Assembly: GCA_029258725.1 (NCBI GenBank)
Contig: JAPDKE010000006.1
Span: 1-64,000, forward strand
Direction of reading: 5' to 3'
Source: a bacterium
GTDB lineage: Bacteria > Hydrothermota > UBA3072 > JAPDKE01
DNA: 64,000 nucleotides
Under the pieces are notes generated by a model that worked only from the letters and a program-made list of their open reading frames with translations, ran no database searches and was not told where the DNA came from. The position numbers were made by a program, and so were the translations under genes. This document shows, piece after piece, positions 18,590 through 28,700 of this stretch (positions are counted from its first letter, which is position 1; every line of letters begins with the position of its first letter).

Positions 18590-19437
18590 CCTCCCTCCAT
18601 TTTTTCAATGGTCTCAAGCACCTTCTCCGCCTCCCTCACTATCTTCCTTCCACGGGTGAAGGGGTTGAGCTCTATCACCTTCCGCATACACACCTTTGCC
18701 TCTTTGTATTTCCCCTTTGAGAGATATATCTCGCCAAGATAGAAAAAGGCATCATCCTGATATACCTCAGGCAGTCCTGTTGCTATGGTCTTCTGTAGGT
18801 AAATCATTGCATCCTCACCCTTCCCTTCCTTTATAAGGTCCATTGCTATTTCAAATAAAAACTTTCCTTTGAGATAAAGAAGCTGCCACTCCATCTTTCG
18901 GGTTATCCCGCTTTCAACCACATGGAGTGCCTCTTCCTTCTTTCCAAGCCTCCAGTATGCATATGCAAGTTTCACCCTTGCATCCACGTTTTCAGGCTCT
19001 ATGTAAAGTCCCTTTTCAAAAAGGGGTATCGCCATATCGTATTTTTCCCTATCATAGTACCAGGATGCCAGGTATATGAAGTTTTTCCCCAGGTCGTGGG
19101 TCGGGTCAAGGGATAAAATCTCAGAAAAAAGCCTGCAACTTGCCTCTTTCCTTCCTCTTCTTCTCAGCTTCTCCGCCTCCTCGTAGAGGAGAGATACAAC
19201 CTTCCCTTTATAGGAAGGGTCTTTTTTAATGAGTTTTTTCAGTGCTTTGAGTGCATCCGTGGGGTGGTCTATTTTAAAGTATATCTTTGCCCTCAGCCAG
19301 AGTGCCTTTGGAGAATCACTGCCCTCAAGGAGGAGGATTGCCTCCATGGGTCTGTTTTTCTGTAAGAGAAGCAGTGCCTTTTTTTCAACGTCTCCGGTGC
19401 AGCCTGCAAGGATTAAAAGTAAGAGAATTCTTCTCAA
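18586..19437 (-). CDS. TPR-repeat lipoprotein
   Basis: A 283-residue lipoprotein (lipobox LILAGC). It contains about six TPR-like helix pairs, for example PKALWLRAKIYFKIDHPTDA, FIYLASWYYDREKYDMAIPL and DDAFFYLGEIYLSKGKYKEA. Probably periplasmic and protein-binding. It sits directly before the BamD-like gene with a 4-bp overlap and may act with it in envelope assembly; that is inference from position. Starts from the ATG at 19437, which overlaps the PNP stop. Confidence 0.75.
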   Translation of the reverse strand: MRRILLLLILAGCTGDVEKKALLLLQKNRPMEAILLLEGSDSPKALWLRAKIYFKIDHPTDALKALKKLIKKDPSYKGKVVSLLYEEAEKLRRRGRKEASCRLFSEILSLDPTHDLGKNFIYLASWYYDREKYDMAIPLFEKGLYIEPENVDARVKLAYAYWRLGKKEEALHVVESGITRKMEWQLLYLKGKFLFEIAMDLIKEGKGEDAMIYLQKTIATGLPEVYQDDAFFYLGEIYLSKGKYKEAKVCMRKVIELNPFTRGRKIVREAEKVLETIEKMEGG

Positions 19438-20258
19438 AGCCTCTCCACTATCTTTTCCATTAGTTTTGTAAGAAGGGGTTCTGCCTTCCCTGCGTTTGTT
19501 ATTACCTTCTCAAGGCTCAGGGGTTCAAGGGCATCTGGAAGTCCCATGTCGGTTATAACCGATATTCCCAGGACCTTTATCCCCATGTGTCTTGCAACCA
19601 CAACCTCAGGAACCGTGGACATCCCAACTGCATCTGCACCCAGGATTCTCAGCATCCTGTATTCCGCAGCAGTTTCCAGGTTTGGACCGGGAACATAAAC
19701 ATAAACCCCTCTCTCAACCTTTATTTTTTCCTTCAGTGCAATCTCAAGGGCAAGGTTTACAAGGTCCTTATCATAGCAGTTGTACATGTCGGGGAACCTG
19801 GGACCGAATTCATCCTCATTCTCTCCCCTCAGTGGATTCTCAGGCATAAACAATCCTATATGGTCGGTTATTATCATCAAAGAGGGCGCTGTGAACTGAG
19901 GATTCAGTCCTCCTGCTGCATTTGACACAAGCAGGGTTTTAACCCCGAGGAGTTTCATCACCCTCACGGGAAACGTAACCTCACGCATGGAGTATCCCTC
20001 GTAGTAGTGAAATCTTCCCTGCATCGCAACCACGTCTTTCTTCCCGAGTTTTCCAAAAATCAGCCTTCCTGCATGTGTCTCAACCGTAGATACAGGGAAG
20101 TGAGGAATATCTTTGTAGGATATCACCTTTTTGTTTTTTATTCTTTCCGCAAGTTTTCCAAGCCCTGTTCCAAGGATTATTCCTATCTTTGGTTTTGTTT
20201 TCACTTCTTTCCTTATTGCCTTTACCGCCTCCTTTGCCTTCTCAAGTATTTCTCCCAT
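19434..20258 (-). CDS. punA: Purine nucleoside phosphorylase
   Basis: Phosphorolysis of purine (deoxy)nucleosides to base and ribose-1-phosphate. The 274 residues match the trimeric PNP family: GIILGTGLGKLAERI (phosphate loop, about 25), AMQGRFHYYEGYSMREV (about 78), LLVSNAAGGLNPQF (about 109), the MRILGADAVGMSTVPEVVVA active-site stretch (about 200) and VITDMG near 240. It has a GGAGG ribosome site. It lies 11 nt after LKR and overlaps the TPR gene by 4 bp. Confidence 0.93.
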   Translation of the reverse strand: MGEILEKAKEAVKAIRKEVKTKPKIGIILGTGLGKLAERIKNKKVISYKDIPHFPVSTVETHAGRLIFGKLGKKDVVAMQGRFHYYEGYSMREVTFPVRVMKLLGVKTLLVSNAAGGLNPQFTAPSLMIITDHIGLFMPENPLRGENEDEFGPRFPDMYNCYDKDLVNLALEIALKEKIKVERGVYVYVPGPNLETAAEYRMLRILGADAVGMSTVPEVVVARHMGIKVLGISVITDMGLPDALEPLSLEKVITNAGKAEPLLTKLMEKIVERL

Positions 20259-20269
20259 GGAACCTCCTT

Positions 20270-21556
20270 TTACAGATACTTTTCAAGATACCTGTAGTCG
20301 GGTGTGAGTTCCCCTTTATAGACAATCACCGCCCTCTTTAGAACAGGAGGGAGGGTGCAGTTTTCAAACCCAGGGGGATAGGATGCATTCACTATATCAG
20401 GGACAAATCCCTTGAGAATATGACTGAAGTAAATAGAGGCATCCCTTGGAACCTCACTGGGAAGTATATCCACTGCAAGAACAACCACACCATCTCCTTT
20501 GTATCCCATGGTTATCTCTTCCTTCTGTGGATTGTAAACATAAACCGGTTCGTCAGGTTCTGTTGCCCTGAGAGTGCACTCAACCCCTCCCTCAATGTCG
20601 CAACTTATATCCCCTATAACCTTTAATTTACTCTTTCCTGGCTCGTAGTTCTCTTTGAGATACTTCTTTGTAACAAGCCTTGGATACCTTTCATCCCAGT
20701 ATATTGCATTGACAAGGACTGTAAGATAGGGAAGGTATTTCTCAAAAACCCCTTTATACTTTTCAGGATGGTGATAATATTCCTGAAGTTCAAAAGGCCC
20801 ACCATCCTTTCTTTCAACCATGTGCTCTTCCTTGAAAACAACCTTGTAGATCGTATATCTATCGTCCTTCAATGTAAAGAGTTCCTCAGGGGTTATTTCC
20901 TTTACCGGCAGAAGGTCAAGAACCTCCTGAGCCCCTGTTGAGACATTTCCATATCCTGCAAATCCAACAACAAACGGAGTTATCTCAGGGGGAAGCCCCT
21001 CTTCCTTTATCTCCCTCCCTATCTTTTCACTCTCTTCCTCAAGTTCCTTAACCGAATGATACTCATACGCCCTCTTTATGTGAAGGAATGGGGTCTTCAA
21101 TCCCTCCCACTCAAGCCTCTTCCCGAGGGCCCACAGTGTATCAATCATTCCTGCAATTCCTGCAAACTTTCCAAAGGCAATCAGCCTTCTTCCGTTGTCA
21201 TCCACTATGCGCTCGTAGTCTATAAGGGTTGTTTTGAGTTCGAGCATCCTTTTGAGCATTGGCATGTTGTAGGGCTGTCCCTTTATTGTGTGGGAGAAGA
21301 ATATATAGGTCTTCCCCTCCTCAAAAACATGCACCGGAATTTCCTTTATTCCGAAAACAAAGGGGGCATCGGGTTTATCGCTTATTATCGCCCCTGCCTC
21401 CCTATACTCCTCATCCTTAAACACCCTTATGGGGGAACTCTGAACAACGGTTTCTATACCATGCTTTTCTTTAAGTTCCCTCACATCCTCGGGAACAAGG
21501 GGTGCCCTTCTTTCCCACCTGCTTTTGTCTTCCTTTCTTATCGCTATTCTCTTCAT
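20270..21556 (-). CDS. Lysine-ketoglutarate reductase (saccharopine dehydrogenase, lysine-forming type)
   Basis: A 428-residue protein of the alanine dehydrogenase/PNT-related LKR family, which condenses lysine and 2-oxoglutarate to saccharopine. Motifs: IAIRKEDKSRWERRAPLVPED at the N-terminus, PYNMPMLKRM (about 98), TLIDYERIVDDNGRRLIAFG (about 110), FVVGFAGYGNVSTGAQEVL (about 197), YWDERYPRL and GDISCDIEGGVECT (about 315). No saccharopine dehydrogenase partner is nearby, so the physiological direction or pathway is uncertain. The gene lacks a ribosome site; its promoter places the RNA 5' end at the ATG. Confidence 0.88.
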   Translation of the reverse strand: MKRIAIRKEDKSRWERRAPLVPEDVRELKEKHGIETVVQSSPIRVFKDEEYREAGAIISDKPDAPFVFGIKEIPVHVFEEGKTYIFFSHTIKGQPYNMPMLKRMLELKTTLIDYERIVDDNGRRLIAFGKFAGIAGMIDTLWALGKRLEWEGLKTPFLHIKRAYEYHSVKELEEESEKIGREIKEEGLPPEITPFVVGFAGYGNVSTGAQEVLDLLPVKEITPEELFTLKDDRYTIYKVVFKEEHMVERKDGGPFELQEYYHHPEKYKGVFEKYLPYLTVLVNAIYWDERYPRLVTKKYLKENYEPGKSKLKVIGDISCDIEGGVECTLRATEPDEPVYVYNPQKEEITMGYKGDGVVVLAVDILPSEVPRDASIYFSHILKGFVPDIVNASYPPGFENCTLPPVLKRAVIVYKGELTPDYRYLEKYL

Positions 21557-21562
21557 GGCTTT

Positions 21563-21590
21563 ATAATATCGTAAGAGAAAGTTTTGTCAA
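21563..21590 (-). promoter_or_regulatory. Promoter of the LKR operon (leaderless)
   Basis: Minus strand TTGACA (21585-21590), 16-nt spacer, TATTAT (21563-21568), then 6 nt to the ATG at 21556. The predicted start of transcription coincides with the start codon. Confidence 0.78.
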
Positions 21591-21596
21591 GGGATT

Positions 21597-22062
21597 TCAG
21601 GCTGTTACTTTTTCTATAATAAACCCCATAAGGATTACAAAAAAGGCAAGGGCAATTCCCCTTATCCCTGATGTTTTTCCCAGGTATTTCATGACCATCT
21701 CTTTTGAAACAAAAACAGCGAACAATCCCATGAGTATCATTACGGCTGGAAGAATTGCAATCATCTCCTTGAAGAAATTCCAGGATGTGAAGAGGACAGG
21801 TTTTCTTTTTTCAGGAAATACAATCAGAAGAATCCATGCAAGTACAAGAACAAGTATGAGTGTGATTATATCCTTTGGGTTCTCTTTTTTCCTCACAGTA
21901 TCACCCCCATGAGTAACCCTATGAGAATCGCAATGATAAAACTTATCCCATTTCTTAAAAGTGCAAATTTTTTCCTCAGGAACAAATCCCATGAGCAACC
22001 CTATGAGAACTATAATAATAAGAATCACTGGAAGTATACGAATGAAAAAGGTGAGGTATCCA
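21597..22062 (-). pseudogene. Remnant of a two-part YraQ/ArsP-like permease
   Basis: Two pieces of a permease of the DUF318/ArsP_1 type survive. The upstream piece reads FFIRILPVILIIIVLIGLLM then GFVPEEK, and after one extra A in an A6 run (GAGGAAAAAATTTG) continues in another frame as ALLRNGISFIIAILIGLLMG and VIL-stop. The second piece starts at a GTG (VRKKENPKDIITLILVLVLA), keeps AILPAVMILMGLFAVFVSKE and SGIRGIALAFF, then jumps to VILMGFIIEKVTA-stop. Comparison with the usual family layout suggests that the middle of each half is deleted. It follows yfiH directly. Not expected to be functional. Confidence 0.65.
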
Positions 22063-22695
22063 CTACCACAGTTCAATCCATGCAATGTTTCTTTCGGTAT
22101 CCCCTCTTCTCTTGGAATAAAATTCTTCATGGATAAATGTATCCCACCGGGGAGGGATTATTTCTTTCACTCCCTCTTTTTCCAGTGAGATTCTGTTTGC
22201 AAGATACAGGTCAACATAATACCTTCCGTTTCTCTCCTCAACAGCCTCAGGAAATTTCTTTAAAAAGAGTTCATATACCTCCTTTCCCACCGTGTAACTT
22301 TCTTTACCTATTCCTGCCCCCAAAAGAACCCAAATGGAAGAAGGAAGGCAATCAAACACCTCCTTCATCACCCTCACCGCCTCTCTTCCTATCTCAAGCA
22401 GCGTTCCCCTCCATCCTGCATGGTATATCCCGCATATTCTTTTGTCAGAATCGTAAAGAAAAACCGGATAGCAATCCGCAGTTTTGACCACGAGAGGAAG
22501 CCCGGGAACAGAGGTCACAAGACCATCCCCAACCACCTTCACGGGTTTATTCACAACCCTCACAATGGAGGAGTGTATCTGATAGAGTTCAGCATACTCC
22601 CTTCCCTTAAGAGGAAAGATATGTCTTACCCCCTGAACTATCTTGCATCCTTCCCATTTCTTCCATTCATACCCGTATTCTTTACGCTCCCACAT
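22063..22695 (-). CDS. YfiH/PgeF family purine nucleoside phosphorylase-oxidoreductase
   Basis: About 210 residues from MWERKEYG at 22695; a start at 22719 is also possible. The family (DUF152, formerly polyphenol oxidase) has adenosine phosphorylase/deaminase activity and removes mis-incorporated residues from peptidoglycan precursors in E. coli. Metal ligands are visible: His in LYQIHSS, Cys in KTADCYPVFLYD and His in IYHAGWRGT, followed by LGAGIGKESYTVG. The usual 'CT..' turn near the C-terminus reads WDTFIHEEFYSKRRG, so that Cys is missing. It overlaps recJ and sits in an operon with ruvX and mltG. Confidence 0.88.
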   Translation of the reverse strand: MWERKEYGYEWKKWEGCKIVQGVRHIFPLKGREYAELYQIHSSIVRVVNKPVKVVGDGLVTSVPGLPLVVKTADCYPVFLYDSDKRICGIYHAGWRGTLLEIGREAVRVMKEVFDCLPSSIWVLLGAGIGKESYTVGKEVYELFLKKFPEAVEERNGRYYVDLYLANRISLEKEGVKEIIPPRWDTFIHEEFYSKRRGDTERNIAWIELW

Positions 22696-24334
22696 TCCTC
22701 CTCCTGGGGCTATCCTCAAGATAAAGGGTTATCCTCTCCCTTCCCATGTATGTATCCTTCACGATTCTGAACACAATGTCAAGCCTTTCTCCCCTCTGAG
22801 GAACATCTTCCATATTAAATCCGAGTACAGGAATCCCCTCATTTCCCTTTCTTATTCTGAATTTTACATGCCTTCCTCCAATTTTACCCGGATACCCCAC
22901 AACCTCTGCATCCCTTATGAGAAAAACAGGTCTTTCATTTCCCGGACCAAAGGGGGAGAAGAGGTCAAGATAGGAAAGGACCTCATGGGTTATCTCCTCA
23001 GGGAAAATCTCGGCATCTATATGAATCACAGGGACAGGCTCCTTTCCTCTAAGTTCCTCTTGGACAGCCTCATTGAATCTCATTTCAAGTTCTGGAATTT
23101 TATTTCTCTCTATGGTGAACCCGCATGCGAGGGTGTGCCCTCCAAAGGAAATAAAAAGGTCCCTGCATTTCTCCATAACCCTGTAAAGATTCACTTCAGG
23201 AATACTCCTCCCTGAACCCTTCCCCTTATCCCCCTTCAGGGCAATCAAAAGGGTGGGTCTGTAAAATTCCTCCGCTATCCTGCCTGCAACTATCCCTATA
23301 ACCCCCTCATGCCACCCTTCTCCTGCAAGGACTATCCCATAAGGAAGAGGGGATGGGATTTTTGAAAATGCCTCCTCACTTATTTTTTCATCAAGTTTTC
23401 TCCTTTTGAGATTTAAACTCTCAAGTTCTTTTGCAAACTTCCCTGCGTGCTCATGACCCGATAAAAGAAGTCTGAGTGCCCTTCCTGCATGTGCGATTCT
23501 TCCAGAGGCATTTATTCTGGGGGCAAGAATGTATCCTATTCCCCACGCATCCACACGCTCAATCCCGGCTGTCTTCATCAGTGCCTTTAATCCTGGTTTT
23601 TTTGTCCGGTTTATTATCTCAAGGCCAAGTTTAACAAGCGTTCTGTTTTCTCCCGTTAAGGGAACAATGTCTGCCACGGTTCCCAGGGCAACTAGGTCCA
23701 GCTGCCAGAAAAGAAACCTTTTCTTTCTTTCATCCTCTCCCATCAGTGCCTGGGCGAGTTTGAATGCGGTTCCAACACCTGAGAGTTCACGGTAGGGGTA
23801 GGTTTCTGAAAGTTTGGGGTTTATTATAGAGTGGGCGGAGGGAAGAATTTCAGGTGGCTCGTGATGGTCTGTTATTATGACATCCATTCCGTAGAGGTCC
23901 GCAAGTTCAACCTCTTTTTTTGAAGATACTCCGGTATCCACGGTGATGATGAGAGAAACACCAAGGGATTTCGCCTGCTCAACCCCCTCCCTTGAAAGTC
24001 CATAACCCTCCTCTATCCGGTGGGGAATGTATGCAACGGCATCCCCTCCTAAGTATTTCAAAATTTTCAAAAGCAGTGCTGTTGCAGTTATTCCATCCGC
24101 ATCGTAGTCTCCGTGAACCATTATTTTTTCTTTTCTATCAATTGCAAGTTTTATCCTTGATACTGCACGCTCCATATCTTCAAATAAAAAGGGAGAATGA
24201 AGATGGGAGGGGGATGGATGGAAGAAAATATTAGGATTTTCAATTCCTCTTGCGCACAGGAGTTTTTCTATAAGTGAAGGATATCTGCCTCTGGGAGTAA
24301 AATTTATTCTTCTTAACTCCCACCTCTTTTCCAT
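22682..24334 (-). CDS. recJ: Single-stranded-DNA exonuclease RecJ
   Basis: 5'-3' exonuclease of recombination and repair. The 550 residues are in the normal range. The DHH phosphoesterase motifs are clear: I, VHGDYDADGITATALLLKIL (76-81 DYDADG); II, ITVDTGVSS; III, DVIITDHHEPPE (about 150-160). DHHA1 features follow (GIVAGRIAEEFYRPTLLI, then GSGRSIPEVNLY and FISFGGHTLACGFTI), with an OB-like C-terminal region (FGPGNERPVFL). It overlaps mltG by 22 bp and yfiH by about 14. Confidence 0.95.
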   Translation of the reverse strand: MEKRWELRRINFTPRGRYPSLIEKLLCARGIENPNIFFHPSPSHLHSPFLFEDMERAVSRIKLAIDRKEKIMVHGDYDADGITATALLLKILKYLGGDAVAYIPHRIEEGYGLSREGVEQAKSLGVSLIITVDTGVSSKKEVELADLYGMDVIITDHHEPPEILPSAHSIINPKLSETYPYRELSGVGTAFKLAQALMGEDERKKRFLFWQLDLVALGTVADIVPLTGENRTLVKLGLEIINRTKKPGLKALMKTAGIERVDAWGIGYILAPRINASGRIAHAGRALRLLLSGHEHAGKFAKELESLNLKRRKLDEKISEEAFSKIPSPLPYGIVLAGEGWHEGVIGIVAGRIAEEFYRPTLLIALKGDKGKGSGRSIPEVNLYRVMEKCRDLFISFGGHTLACGFTIERNKIPELEMRFNEAVQEELRGKEPVPVIHIDAEIFPEEITHEVLSYLDLFSPFGPGNERPVFLIRDAEVVGYPGKIGGRHVKFRIRKGNEGIPVLGFNMEDVPQRGERLDIVFRIVKDTYMGRERITLYLEDSPRRRNVGA

Positions 24335-25311
24335 TTCCTTTTTACCCTCCTCTTTGCGTTTATATGTTCTCTTGCAGTCCTTGTGAATATATGGGTTCCA
24401 TCCCCTCTTGAGACATAGTAAAGATAGTCAGTTCTTGCAGGATGGATTGCTGCACGGATGGACTTTATTCCAGGGGATGCAATTGGTCCGGGAGGGAGTC
24501 CCCTGTGCAGGTATGTGTTGTAGGGAGACTCAATCCTTAAATCTTTATAAAGAAGCCTTGGCTTGTGATGGGGAAGGGCATACTGCACCGTTGCGTCTAT
24601 CTGGAGTGGCATACCGCGTTTTAACCGGTTGTAAATCACCGATGCGATGATGGGTCTTTCTTCATCCACCTGCGCCTCCTCCTCTATGAGCGATGCTATG
24701 GTGAGCAGCTGATGGATATTGAGCCCCATCTCACCTGCCCTTAATGGTATTGAATCGTCAAGAACCTCAAACATTCTCTTCACCATAACCCTTAAAACAA
24801 ATCTCGCATCCTCTCCCTTTGCAAATACATAGGTTTCAGGATAAATGTATCCCTCAAGGGAGGGAGCGTCATAAACCCCGCATTCCTCCATGAATCTTTT
24901 ATCATGGGCAAGTTTCAGAAACTCAAGGGAATCTATGCCAAGTGCTTTTTCAACAATTCCTGCAATTTCTCTTAAATTTGAACCAGGGGGAATGGAAACC
25001 GGAACCATCACCCTTTTTCCCCGGGTGAGTATATCTATTACCTCTTCCGGTTCTATCCCTCTTTTCATCCGGTACCATCCTGAAATGAGTTTCCTTTCCG
25101 CATTCTTTATTCTCAAAAGAAGGAAAAAACCAAGTTCGTCCTCTATGATGCCCTCTTTTTTCAGTATTTTGGCTATCTCCTTTGCAGTAAGCCCTTTTGG
25201 GATGTGGACTATAACCTCCTCTCTCTTTTCTATGAGAACCAGGAATATTCCAAAAAATGTAACGGATAAAAGGAGTAAAAGTGCAGGGAGGGGAAGTTTT
25301 TTAACCCTCAT
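24313..25311 (-). CDS. mltG: Endolytic murein transglycosylase MltG
   Basis: Cleaves nascent glycan strands in the periplasm and sets their length. The 332 residues have an N-terminal membrane anchor (LPALLLLLSVTFFGIFLVLI), a LysM-like domain (VHIPKGLTAKEIAKILKKEG) and the YceG catalytic domain: FMEECGVYDAPSLEGYIYPE, LTIASLIEEEAQVDEERPII (catalytic Glu region) and SPYNTYLHRGLPPGPIASPG. It overlaps ruvX by 11 bp, a gene pair conserved in many bacteria. Confidence 0.95.
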   Translation of the reverse strand: MRVKKLPLPALLLLLSVTFFGIFLVLIEKREEVIVHIPKGLTAKEIAKILKKEGIIEDELGFFLLLRIKNAERKLISGWYRMKRGIEPEEVIDILTRGKRVMVPVSIPPGSNLREIAGIVEKALGIDSLEFLKLAHDKRFMEECGVYDAPSLEGYIYPETYVFAKGEDARFVLRVMVKRMFEVLDDSIPLRAGEMGLNIHQLLTIASLIEEEAQVDEERPIIASVIYNRLKRGMPLQIDATVQYALPHHKPRLLYKDLRIESPYNTYLHRGLPPGPIASPGIKSIRAAIHPARTDYLYYVSRGDGTHIFTRTAREHINAKRRVKRKWKRGGS

Positions 25312-25705
25312 TTTTTCTCAGGAAACTCTCAAGGATCAGGGATGCAGCCACCATATCCACCTTTTCCTTCTCTCTCGAGGGTTTTCTCCCGAGTTCCCTC
25401 ATTATCCTCTCTGCCTCAACGGTTGTCAGTCTCTCATCCCACAGCTCAACCCTCACCCCAAGAGACCTCAACTGTTCGACAAATTCTTCAACCCTTTTTG
25501 CCCTTTTCCCCCTCTCTCCCTTCATGGATACCGGATATCCAACAACGATTCCCTCAATCTCATATTCTCCAACGAGTTCCTGAAGAACCCTTATTGCATC
25601 CCCTCTATCCACTGTTTTATAAGGCATGGGGATTTTACCGAGTTCGTCGGTCATGGCAATCCCCACCCTCTTTTCTCCGTAGTCCACTCCTATCCATCTC
25701 CCCAT
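25301..25705 (-). CDS. ruvX: Holliday-junction resolvase-like YqgF/RuvX
   Basis: A 134-residue RNase H-fold nuclease involved in 16S rRNA 5' processing and possibly junction resolution. Motifs are WIGVDYGEKRVGIAMTDELG (first Asp) at the N-terminus, VVGYPVSMKGERG (about 58), ELWDERLTTVEAERI (about 92) and DMVAASLILESFL (C-terminal Asp). First gene of ruvX-mltG-recJ-yfiH. The ATG at 25705 lacks a ribosome site and is 6 nt from the -10 box. Confidence 0.93.
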   Translation of the reverse strand: MGRWIGVDYGEKRVGIAMTDELGKIPMPYKTVDRGDAIRVLQELVGEYEIEGIVVGYPVSMKGERGKRAKRVEEFVEQLRSLGVRVELWDERLTTVEAERIMRELGRKPSREKEKVDMVAASLILESFLRKNEG

Positions 25706-25711
25706 GGGGAT

Positions 25712-25740
25712 ATTATACAGAGAAGGAAAGAAAATGACAA
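25712..25740 (-). promoter_or_regulatory. Promoter of the ruvX operon (leaderless)
   Basis: Minus strand TTGTCA (25735-25740), 17-nt spacer, TATAAT (25712-25717), then ATCCCC and the ATG. The predicted RNA starts at the ATG. Confidence 0.78.
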
Positions 25741-25757
25741 GGGGGAGGATTCCCCTT
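25739..25757 (-). terminator. Possible terminator hairpin after the gingipain gene
   Basis: AAGGGG/CCCCTT arms (25739-25744, 25752-25757) start directly after the gingipain stop; the minus strand continues GTCATTTTCTTT. The U-tract is imperfect, and the hairpin overlaps the -35 box of ruvX. Confidence 0.4.
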
Positions 25758-28700
25758 TTATCTTGCTATTATCACCTTCTCACATGCCTTATCGGCCCCT
25801 GCCTCAAGATAGATGAAGTATATCCCGGAAGAGAGAGAGGAAACATCCAGAGTTCTCCTGTAAATACCGGGCTTCGCCTCTCTATCCACAAGCGTAAGAA
25901 CCTTCCTTCCACTCACGTCATAAACACCGAGTTTCACCCTGGATGCCTGAGGTATCGTATACTGAATAACACAGGACCCTGTAAGCACATTTCCACCTTT
26001 GAGTTCCATGCCAAACCTCAAAACCTTACCGGCAACCACAGTCTCAGGACCGTACCACTCAATAGCACCGGCTTTCCTTACACAAAGCCAGTACTGATAA
26101 ACCCTCCCCTCCTTAACCCGCCTGTCAAGATATGAATACTCACCCTCACGGGCCGGAACCAGCGAGAATATCAATTCCTTACCACCACCCTCAGAACGAT
26201 AAACCCGGTACTCCTCAACACCATATTCAGTACAAGGATTCCACCTCAGCATGACACCAGAAGAAGTAGCATACGCACGGAAATCCATACCGATACCAGA
26301 TGGGACTTCGGAAAGATTTCCAACCTCAACCGAGATAAGAGCAGGATGCGTGGATGCCTTCGTAAGAGAAGTCCTGTAAAGAGATATCCTGAGCCTTATG
26401 GTATCATAAACAGATGGGTCAAGAGAATCTATGGAGAACCAGCCTCCCCGCTCTGAAGTGAAGAAACCGGAGGAATTACCGGGAAGGTCGGCATCAGGAA
26501 CAGGAGACCATGCACCAGAGGAAAGGTACTCAACCTGAACCCCTATGGAATCATCAGGTTGTGCCTTGTGCCACACCACCTTACCCCATGTGCTCCTTCC
26601 ATCAACATATGCAAGTTCAGCAAAGGAAACAGGAGGCGTAACCACCACACCAAGGGTGTTAACAACAGCGCTCCTCCCCTCAATAAGAACATTGTCCACA
26701 GCAGCAGCCCAACCCCATCCTCCCTGGTCATCGTACAGCCACTGAACCTGAACACTCTCAGCAGGCAAATAAGACGTAAGATTTATAACATCAACACCAC
26801 TTCCATCTGCATCATGAGAAGCAACAGTAGACCAGCTACCCCACATACTTCCATCATGAAACCTGACCTGCGTATAAAGGATCTCAGACTCATACCGGCA
26901 AAAGCCCCAACCATAAAGAAGATAAAGAGACTCAGGTGAACCAACATAAACAGAAGGAGAAATCAAATACTCCTCAGCAGTCCCATTCGTAGAACCAGCA
27001 TCATCATCAGAATAATAAGCATAGTAGGAACCGGCATTAGGAGGTTCATTTCCCCAGAGGTCATCCTGACCCGTAGTCGCTATATACCAGGTATACCCAT
27101 CGGCATCGCCATCAACAACACTCCAGCCAGATGGTAAAACACCACTCTCAAAATTCTCAAAGAAGATGGTGTCATGAAGAACGCCCGAATACGGAGGCAG
27201 AACTATACTGTCTCCATCTATCACCGCATTTATAAAGGAACATGCCTGCCATTGCTCAGCATCGGTCAGGTACCATGAGCAGGTTCCAGAGGGAAGAAGG
27301 GTATCAACCGTAAAACTCCTGACAGAGGAAAACAAACCCCAGTAACCCGAACCATAAGGGTCACGTCCCTTCACCTTCCAGTAATAAGTCTCACCATGAA
27401 CAAGAGGCGAAGAGAATGTGAAGGTTGCGACCTCGCCAGAGTTAAAGGTTCCGGTAATGGCACTGTCAGGGGAAGAGAATGATGGGTCGTCATCCCAGTA
27501 AACCATGTACTCTATCTCATCCCCCTCTGGGTCCGTACTCACAAACTCAAGCGCAGGAGTAAGAGAAGAAACCTTTGCCTTGTCAAAAAGAGAAATAATT
27601 GTGGGAACAGAAGGACAACCAAGGTCAACCAGAGCGTAACCCTCGTAAGGCAAATAATTATGCTTTGTTACGGTAACCCACATGGTATCATTGCTTATAG
27701 AAGGAGCAATATACAAAGTAACTTTTCCCGATGCATCTGTATAACCCCTTACATACATACCCTCATCGAGTTTGCACCACAGACAGACATATGCACTCTC
27801 AACAGGTGTTGTCCCATCTTTCTCATACACAGTAACTGTAAAGTTCATGGGGCCCAAAACAGTATCATCGTGAATCACCACCAGGGAATCAGGCACATCT
27901 GTCCACATTTCAAGTGCAGGGTCTCCGTAAAGATTGTACTCGAGCATACACCACAATGCCCATGTATCCCAGGTAGTGTAGGGAACGCACTGGTCATTCA
28001 TCCTGTCCCTTGCATCACCTATGCGGTAATACCCCTCCTGCGACCACGCCTTTGTAAACCATATATTCTGCCACTCCGACCTTCCAGGATAATCAAGGGT
28101 TCCAAACCCATACCTGTAGTTGAGCATGCATGCAACAGCACCATCATTTGAAAGGGTCATGAGATGCTCTGCATAGGAATCGTAATCATAAGCACCGGGG
28201 AAACAGGAGATAGCATAGAATATGTAAAGTTTTCCATTGGTGTTAAGGTCGTTTTCTATAGTGGATACCTGAATCGGATCCCCACTCCCGTACATATAAC
28301 CGGTTTCGTTTCCATGGGCAGCCCCATGATGGAATCCATATCCTGTATTTAAAGACTCTATGGTGGCAGCAGAACTGTAATTCCCGGTTTCATCGTAGCA
28401 TTTTGCATCATAAAATATGGAAGGGTCATACTTCGCGATAGAATCAGAAACAAAAGCACCATCATATTCTGATGATGTTCCACAGTCAAAGAGACACTCT
28501 GATGTAAGAAGTATCTTGGGCTGATAACCTGATGGAGGATTTTTTTCGTATCTCAACGTTCTTTCAACAAAGAGGGAGCATGCAGTATAAGCCTCACCTG
28601 CCTCATCGAAGAGAACCCTTCCAACATAAACATCCATGTAACGGTCCCCATTCCAGTCAGAGAACCAGAAGTCTGCTGCTATGGTATCCTCGTCCTGATA

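Noticed and set aside
22063-22130. Permease remnant beginning at 22130
   Set aside because: The first 22 or so codons lie inside the yfiH coding end in another frame; the hydrophobic sequence begins only near 22062.
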